Assembly: GCA_039793985.1 (NCBI GenBank)
Contig: JBAMMC010000014.1
Location: 1-8,784, forward strand
Source of the DNA: ARK-14 sp002899805
Lineage (GTDB): Archaea; Thermoproteota; Thermoprotei_A; Sulfolobales; Fervidicoccaceae
Length of the DNA: 8,784 bases
Direction of reading: 5' to 3'
Shown here: positions 5,767 to 8,784 of the stretch, in pieces
Layout: every line of letters begins with the position of its first letter
How positions within the stretch are numbered: the stretch's first letter is position 1
Made by a program: the position numbers and the translations under genes
The notes under the pieces: generated by a model
Told to the model about the DNA's origin: nothing
The model's input: the letters and a program-made list of their open reading frames with translations, nothing else
The model's database searches: none

Positions 5767-6747
5767 ATGATGATTACTACAGCCCAAATGGAAGTTCCAG
5801 TGAAACACAATTCAGAAACTAAAGAAGCTCTGATTTTAGGACATTGTATTTTGAATATGAATACTCGGGCACCTGGAATTGCTGCATGGCAAGGATCCAT
5901 ACTCCCAATAATGAGAACATTGCAAAAGTATCATGGAGAGATACATCAATATCCCTGTCTTGAAGCAGCCGTTGTTGGTATGCGTAGATGGTGGCATGTT
6001 AAGGAACAATATGATACCTTCACTTTCAGATCAGTGGCGAGGATGCTATCTAAAATCTATTCCAATTATTTTAGAAGAAGTGGGATAAACAAAGTAAAGC
6101 TACTGGGGCTTGGACTTAGCCCTACTTGTGGATATAGATATACACAGAGCGACCCCAGCTGGGGAGGTAGACCAAAGGAGATTAATCCGATAGAACTCAT
6201 CAAAAAAGGCTCTGGTGTTCTGATAGAAGAAATGATGAATGAGTTTAGTGGATCTGGCATAGAACTTGAGGTTATGGATGTTTCTCTATCTTTAATTTAT
6301 CCAGACTATGAGAGCAGAGCTCCTGCTACAAAGGAATATCCGAGTACTCCTTCTGAAGCATTAGAAGAGATTGAGGCTTTTCTCCAAACTGAAATTTCTT
6401 TCGAGCCGAAAGAAATTTCACACATCTCCGGTCTAAAAGAAGATCTCCGTTCGAAAAAGACTTTAGTTATACCGAGAAAACTGTTCGAGATAGAGTTTGA
6501 AAAGGTCTTAAGAAATGCAGAAAGGGGAATTGGCATTTCTCTTATTGAAGATATACATAGTGATGAAGAAGAGTTGAAATTTATGTCATCTATATATGCT
6601 TCGATGATAGGAAATCTGATTGTAGCTGGACATGAAGTAAGGTTTGTGATTGGAGGTTTTCCTTTAAACGATTTAATTCAAAATATATTGGAGAAGCTGG
6701 AAGAGTTCTTTCCGAGAGGGAGTTTTTCAATAAAGGAGCAAATATGA
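5767..6747 (+). CDS. DUF523/TudS-related putative [4Fe-4S] desulfidase with an unrecognised C-terminal region
   Basis: A 326-residue protein. The first about 170 residues resemble the DUF523/TudS-related family, which removes sulfur from thiolated pyrimidines in the studied bacterial member. Three cysteines sit in family-like contexts: GHCILN (Cys27), QYPCLE (Cys64) and SPTCG (Cys121), matching the three ligands of the site-differentiated 4Fe-4S cluster. After SPTCG come SDPSWGGRP (128-136) and GVLIEEM (150-156), as in relatives. A conserved-looking RWW-VKEQYDT-FR stretch (74-88) separates the second and third cysteines. Residues about 195-326 (including GIGISLIEDIHSDEEEL and VRFVIGGFPLND) belong to no domain I recognise. 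ATG at 5767 fits the promoter; an immediately following ATG and one at 5788 are alternatives. It is a single-gene unit between the CdvB terminator and the convergent enolase gene. Function is inferred from motifs; a cluster-binding enzyme with another substrate is equally possible. Confidence 0.72.
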   Translation: MMITTAQMEVPVKHNSETKEALILGHCILNMNTRAPGIAAWQGSILPIMRTLQKYHGEIHQYPCLEAAVVGMRRWWHVKEQYDTFTFRSVARMLSKIYSNYFRRSGINKVKLLGLGLSPTCGYRYTQSDPSWGGRPKEINPIELIKKGSGVLIEEMMNEFSGSGIELEVMDVSLSLIYPDYESRAPATKEYPSTPSEALEEIEAFLQTEISFEPKEISHISGLKEDLRSKKTLVIPRKLFEIEFEKVLRNAERGIGISLIEDIHSDEEELKFMSSIYASMIGNLIVAGHEVRFVIGGFPLNDLIQNILEKLEEFFPRGSFSIKEQI

Positions 6748-6759
6748 GTTTTAAAATCA

Positions 6760-6785
6760 GTTAGGCTCTCATATCATCGCCTAAC
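6760..6785. terminator. Shared hairpin between two convergent genes
   Basis: A perfect seven-base inverted repeat, GTTAGGC (6760-6766) and GCCTAAC (6779-6785), with a 12-base loop lies between the stops of the TudS-like gene (6747) and enolase (6848). Short T runs follow on both strands, so it could end transcription in both directions. Confidence 0.45.
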
Positions 6786-6847
6786 GGCTCATCGCTTTTA
6801 ACCTTCATCATTTTTGACGACTTAATTTGTTTTACTTATTCTGTGTG

Positions 6848-8149
6848 CTAAGGAGTCGAGCTTCCACTTCTAAATAGATCTCTACCAGCATAGGTTGCTT
6901 CACTGCCAAGTTCTGATTCTATTTCCAAGAGCCTATTGTATTTGCTCGTCCTTTCGCTTCTTGCTGGAGCTCCTGTTTTTATACCTTCTGATCCGAGAGC
7001 TACAGCCAAATCTGCTATAAATGTATCTTCAGTCTCTCCGCTTCTGTGACTAACAATCCTCTTCAGACCGTTATAAATGGCAAGCGATGAAAAATCGACT
7101 GTCTCGCTAACTGTACCTATCTGATTCGGTTTAATTAGTACAGCCGAAACACTCCTTTCTTCTATAGCTTTCTTCAATCTGTTTATATTTGTTGTGAGGA
7201 GGTCGTCTCCCACTATTATTGCTCCAAGCTTTTTAGCCTCTTGAGTTATCAACGCAAAACTCCCAAAATCCTCCTCATAGAATGGATCCTCAATCACTCT
7301 TACTGAGCTAGATTCTATGAATGTATGATATAGTTCGAAAAGTTCATCGATTGAAAGCTCCTTATTGTTTACAATATATTTACCTTTTTTTTCGTTGTAG
7401 AAGTTAGATGATGCTGCATCAATACCAAAGGAAAAGTCATCCTCTACTCTGTATCCCGAAGACGTTACGGCATCATGCAGAAGTTTCAATGCTTCGTTCG
7501 GATCAGTGACCGGGGGGGCAAAGCCACCTTCATCCCCTACGGAAGTGAATATGGCTCCGTATTTTTGCTTTATAATATCCTTCAGAGTGTAATAGACTTC
7601 AACAGATGCCCAAATCGCTTCAGAAAATTTTGAAAATCCATGCGGGATTAGTAGAAATTCTTGAAAGCTCATGGAGTTTCCCGCATGTTTCCCTCCATTT
7701 ATCACGTTGAGGAGGGGAGTTGGAAGTCTCCTCCTCATTATTCCACCTAGAGCTGCATAGAGAGGAATTCCATATAGCTCAGATAATAATCTAGCAACCG
7801 CCATGCTTACACCTAATATGGCATTAGCTCCAAGCTTAGATTTGTTAGGTGTTCCGTCAATAGATTTGAGCGTTTCATCAATCCTTCTCAGATTAGTAAT
7901 TTCTTCTCCAACAAGCGCTTGTGTTATAATTTCATTGATGTTTTCTACAGCCTTTTTAACTCCCCTTCCTCTTAACCTCTTTTCCCCGTCTCTGAGCTCA
8001 AAAGCTTCATGTTTTCCAGTGCTAGCTCCTGAGGGGACAGAAGAGCAAGCAATTCTGTCGCAAGCTTTTATGCAAACCCGCAGTGTTGGATTCCCTCTCG
8101 AGTCGAGTATTTCTAAAGCTTTTATTTCTTCAATTGAACACAGTGGCAT
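6848..8149 (-). CDS. eno: Enolase (phosphopyruvate hydratase)
   Basis: A complete 433-residue enolase, interconverting 2-phosphoglycerate and phosphoenolpyruvate in glycolysis and gluconeogenesis; cytosolic and Mg-dependent. The N-terminal domain shows ILDSRGNPT (14-22) and the mobile-loop motif SGASTGKHEAFELRDG (40-55). Barrel residues are all present: His155 (NGGKHAGN), Glu164 (SFQEF), Glu207 (GDEGGFAP), the metal ligands Asp244 (GIDAASS), Glu287 (IEDPF) and Asp315 (GDDL), the catalytic Lys340 (IKPNQIGT), His368 and Ser370 (SHRSGET), and Lys391 (IKTGAP). Length and motif order are normal. ATG at 8149 is chosen because GGAGGTGA ends 6 bases upstream. An out-of-frame ATG at 8153 is only 2 bases from that site and opens a 7-codon frame. 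It is a single gene, convergent with the TudS-like gene. Confidence 0.98.
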   Translation of the reverse strand: MPLCSIEEIKALEILDSRGNPTLRVCIKACDRIACSSVPSGASTGKHEAFELRDGEKRLRGRGVKKAVENINEIITQALVGEEITNLRRIDETLKSIDGTPNKSKLGANAILGVSMAVARLLSELYGIPLYAALGGIMRRRLPTPLLNVINGGKHAGNSMSFQEFLLIPHGFSKFSEAIWASVEVYYTLKDIIKQKYGAIFTSVGDEGGFAPPVTDPNEALKLLHDAVTSSGYRVEDDFSFGIDAASSNFYNEKKGKYIVNNKELSIDELFELYHTFIESSSVRVIEDPFYEEDFGSFALITQEAKKLGAIIVGDDLLTTNINRLKKAIEERSVSAVLIKPNQIGTVSETVDFSSLAIYNGLKRIVSHRSGETEDTFIADLAVALGSEGIKTGAPARSERTSKYNRLLEIESELGSEATYAGRDLFRSGSSTP

Positions 8150-8155
8150 TCATGC

Positions 8156-8163
8156 TCACCTCC
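8156..8163 (-). promoter_or_regulatory. Near-perfect ribosome binding site of enolase
   Basis: The minus strand reads GGAGGTGA, a full complement of the archaeal 16S rRNA tail, 6 bases before the ATG at 8149. It is the strongest such site in the window, in keeping with high enolase expression. Confidence 0.85.
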
Positions 8164-8195
8164 TATAGACCTCTATTTCCTTTTAATTGTTAGGG

Positions 8196-8204
8196 GAATA
8201 TATG
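8196..8204 (-). promoter_or_regulatory. Possible TATA box of enolase
   Basis: The minus strand reads ACATATATTCC around this position (about 8206-8196). A start about 25 bases downstream would give a leader of about 25 bases that includes the ribosome binding site. Confidence 0.4.
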
Positions 8205-8404
8205 TTAGTCAGCTACCGCTATACTTTTCTCTATATTTTGAAGATTTCTATCCTTTAAGTATTGATATTAACTCAACTTTTTTCAGAAAATTTTAGATTT
8301 CGTCTTAGCTTAAACAAAAAACTTTTACTGGATACATTTTTCAATCTAACAAAGTGAATGAATTTAAATTTTATTTAATAATAATTCAGTTGTTGTCTTT
8401 CCTT
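8205..8404. other. AT-rich non-coding stretch upstream of enolase
   Basis: About 200 bases at roughly 20% G+C, with no open frame that looks coding. A TATA-like run, AATTTAAATTTTATTTAATA (about 8359-8380), lies 25-40 bases before the GC-rich block that begins near 8405 and could be a plus-strand promoter for it. Confidence 0.4.
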
Positions 8405-8535
8405 TTTAGTTAACTACAGACCTTCATGTATAGGGTCTTTGAAGGTTGAAGCTAAAATTGCTCCAGATGTGGGACCATCAATACCCTCGAAAAGAGCATT
8501 TCCATAAGACAATACTCTCAGATGGAAGGGCTTTC

Positions 8536-8576
8536 TTCAGCTCCAAGGCTCTTCGAAGAGCTTATGAAGAGCTGGG
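8536..8576. repeat. Two-tier inverted repeat (stem-loop) in the GC island
   Basis: The outer stem CAGCTC (8538-8543) pairs with GAGCTG (8569-8574), extended by two G-T pairs to 8536/8576. The inner stem is GCTCT/AGAGC (8548-8552 and 8557-8561) with a TCGA loop, extended by a G-T and an A-T pair. The centre is a perfect 14-base palindrome (8548-8561). A 2-by-5 internal loop separates the stems. Confidence 0.55.
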
Positions 8577-8606
8577 AATATACTTTGACAGGGGAAGAGA
8601 CTAATG

Positions 8607-8635
8607 AGGGCTCCAATGAACACGAGAGGAGCCCT
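8607..8635. repeat. Perfect 8-bp inverted repeat in the GC island
   Basis: AGGGCTCC (8607-8614) and GGAGCCCT (8628-8635) are exact reverse complements around a 13-base loop. Six of eight pairs are G-C, giving a stable hairpin on either strand. Confidence 0.6.
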
Positions 8636-8705
8636 GGCTGGCGAATCCTCAGAGTTATGTGTGTATATCGAAGAATGCATGGCTCAGAACCCATTTTCTA
8701 GCTAA

Positions 8706-8784
8706 AATATTATAAATAACATATATAATAATAAATATAAATTATAAGTGTATAATAATAACATATGGGATTTTTATGAGAATA
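8706..8784. other. Extremely AT-rich tail of the window
   Basis: Almost pure A/T with ATAATA and TATAAAT repeats, about 13% G+C over 8701-8784. It could be a promoter region for a gene starting beyond the edge; the last in-window ATG (8776) has only three codons visible. No gene can be called. Confidence 0.4.

Larger units (their letters stand above)
8405..8705. other. GC-rich island: candidate structured RNA or decayed transposase (TnpB-like) remnant
   Basis: This block rises from about 35-43% G+C at its left to about 50% in 8521-8640, between flanks of about 20% and 13%. It holds two good stem-loops (listed separately). It has no single long frame, but three plus-strand frames are open in turn. 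One contains a CxxC knuckle, NCSRCGTIN, followed 8 residues later by ISIRQYS, resembling the zinc ribbon of TnpB. The next (8467-8604) ends in FSSKALRRAYEELGIYFDRG. The third (8604-8705, ATG overlapping the previous TAA) is MRAPMNTRGALAGESSELC and ends in NPFSS. Read together they could be the frame-shifted tail of an IS605-type tnpB. Read separately they may be chance. I do not recognise a known RNA: no RNase P, SRP or box C/D motifs were found. Confidence 0.35.

Noticed and set aside
8130..8153. Out-of-frame ATG just before the enolase start opening a 7-codon frame, as a possible leader peptide
   Set aside because: Only 2 bases separate it from the ribosome binding site, too close for initiation; the in-frame ATG at 8149 has ideal spacing.
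8701..8784. AT-rich tail as a replication origin or a CRISPR leader
   Set aside because: No origin-recognition-box inverted repeats, no direct repeats with spacers, and no cdc6/orc1 or cas genes nearby; A/T richness alone is not enough.
1..8784. CRISPR arrays, rRNA genes and intact insertion sequences
   Set aside because: Reading both strands showed no regularly spaced repeats, no conserved rRNA segments and no intact transposase.

Overview
The window reads as archaeal DNA, most likely from a thermophilic member of the TACK group. The evidence is a CDC48-type AAA ATPase, an ESCRT-III-like CdvB protein (found in Cdv-dividing archaea), archaeal TATA-like boxes about 25-30 bases before several starts, strong GGTG-type ribosome binding sites, and a GC-rich tRNA in AT-rich DNA. 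I cannot place it more precisely from sequence alone.

Layout. 1-1025 (minus): the first two thirds of the N-domain plus D1 ATPase part of a CDC48/VCP-like protein, cut by the window edge. 1140-3409 (minus): a tight two-gene operon with a PEP-hydrolase-like TIM-barrel protein first and a UPF0261 (Tm-1-like ATP-binding) protein second, 2 bases apart. These are the two halves that occur fused in the plant protein Tm-1, here as separate genes in the opposite order. 3754-3829 (minus): tRNA-Gly(TCC). 3981-4951 (plus): a D-2-hydroxyacid dehydrogenase whose reading frame is broken once, exactly at the heptamer T TTA AAA; a -1 slip there restores a complete 323-residue enzyme. 5019-5684 (plus): a CdvB/ESCRT-III paralogue with its own promoter and a hairpin terminator. 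5767-6747 (plus): a protein with the three cysteines of the DUF523/TudS desulfidase family followed by an unrecognised C-terminal region. 6848-8149 (minus): a complete enolase with a near-perfect ribosome binding site. 8165-8784: no convincing gene, but a GC-rich block (about 8405-8705) between extremely AT-rich flanks that contains two good stem-loops and frame-shifted fragments faintly resembling the end of a TnpB-type transposase.

How it works together. Enolase and the hydroxyacid dehydrogenase act on or near three-carbon glycolytic intermediates, and the PEP-hydrolase-like family was named for a related substrate, but the genes are not one operon and no shared pathway is shown. CDC48 and CdvB are housekeeping protein-remodelling and division/membrane-remodelling genes. 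The observations most worth following are the slippery-site frameshift, the split and reversed Tm-1 gene pair, the TudS-like protein with its extra domain, and the structured GC island at the right end.
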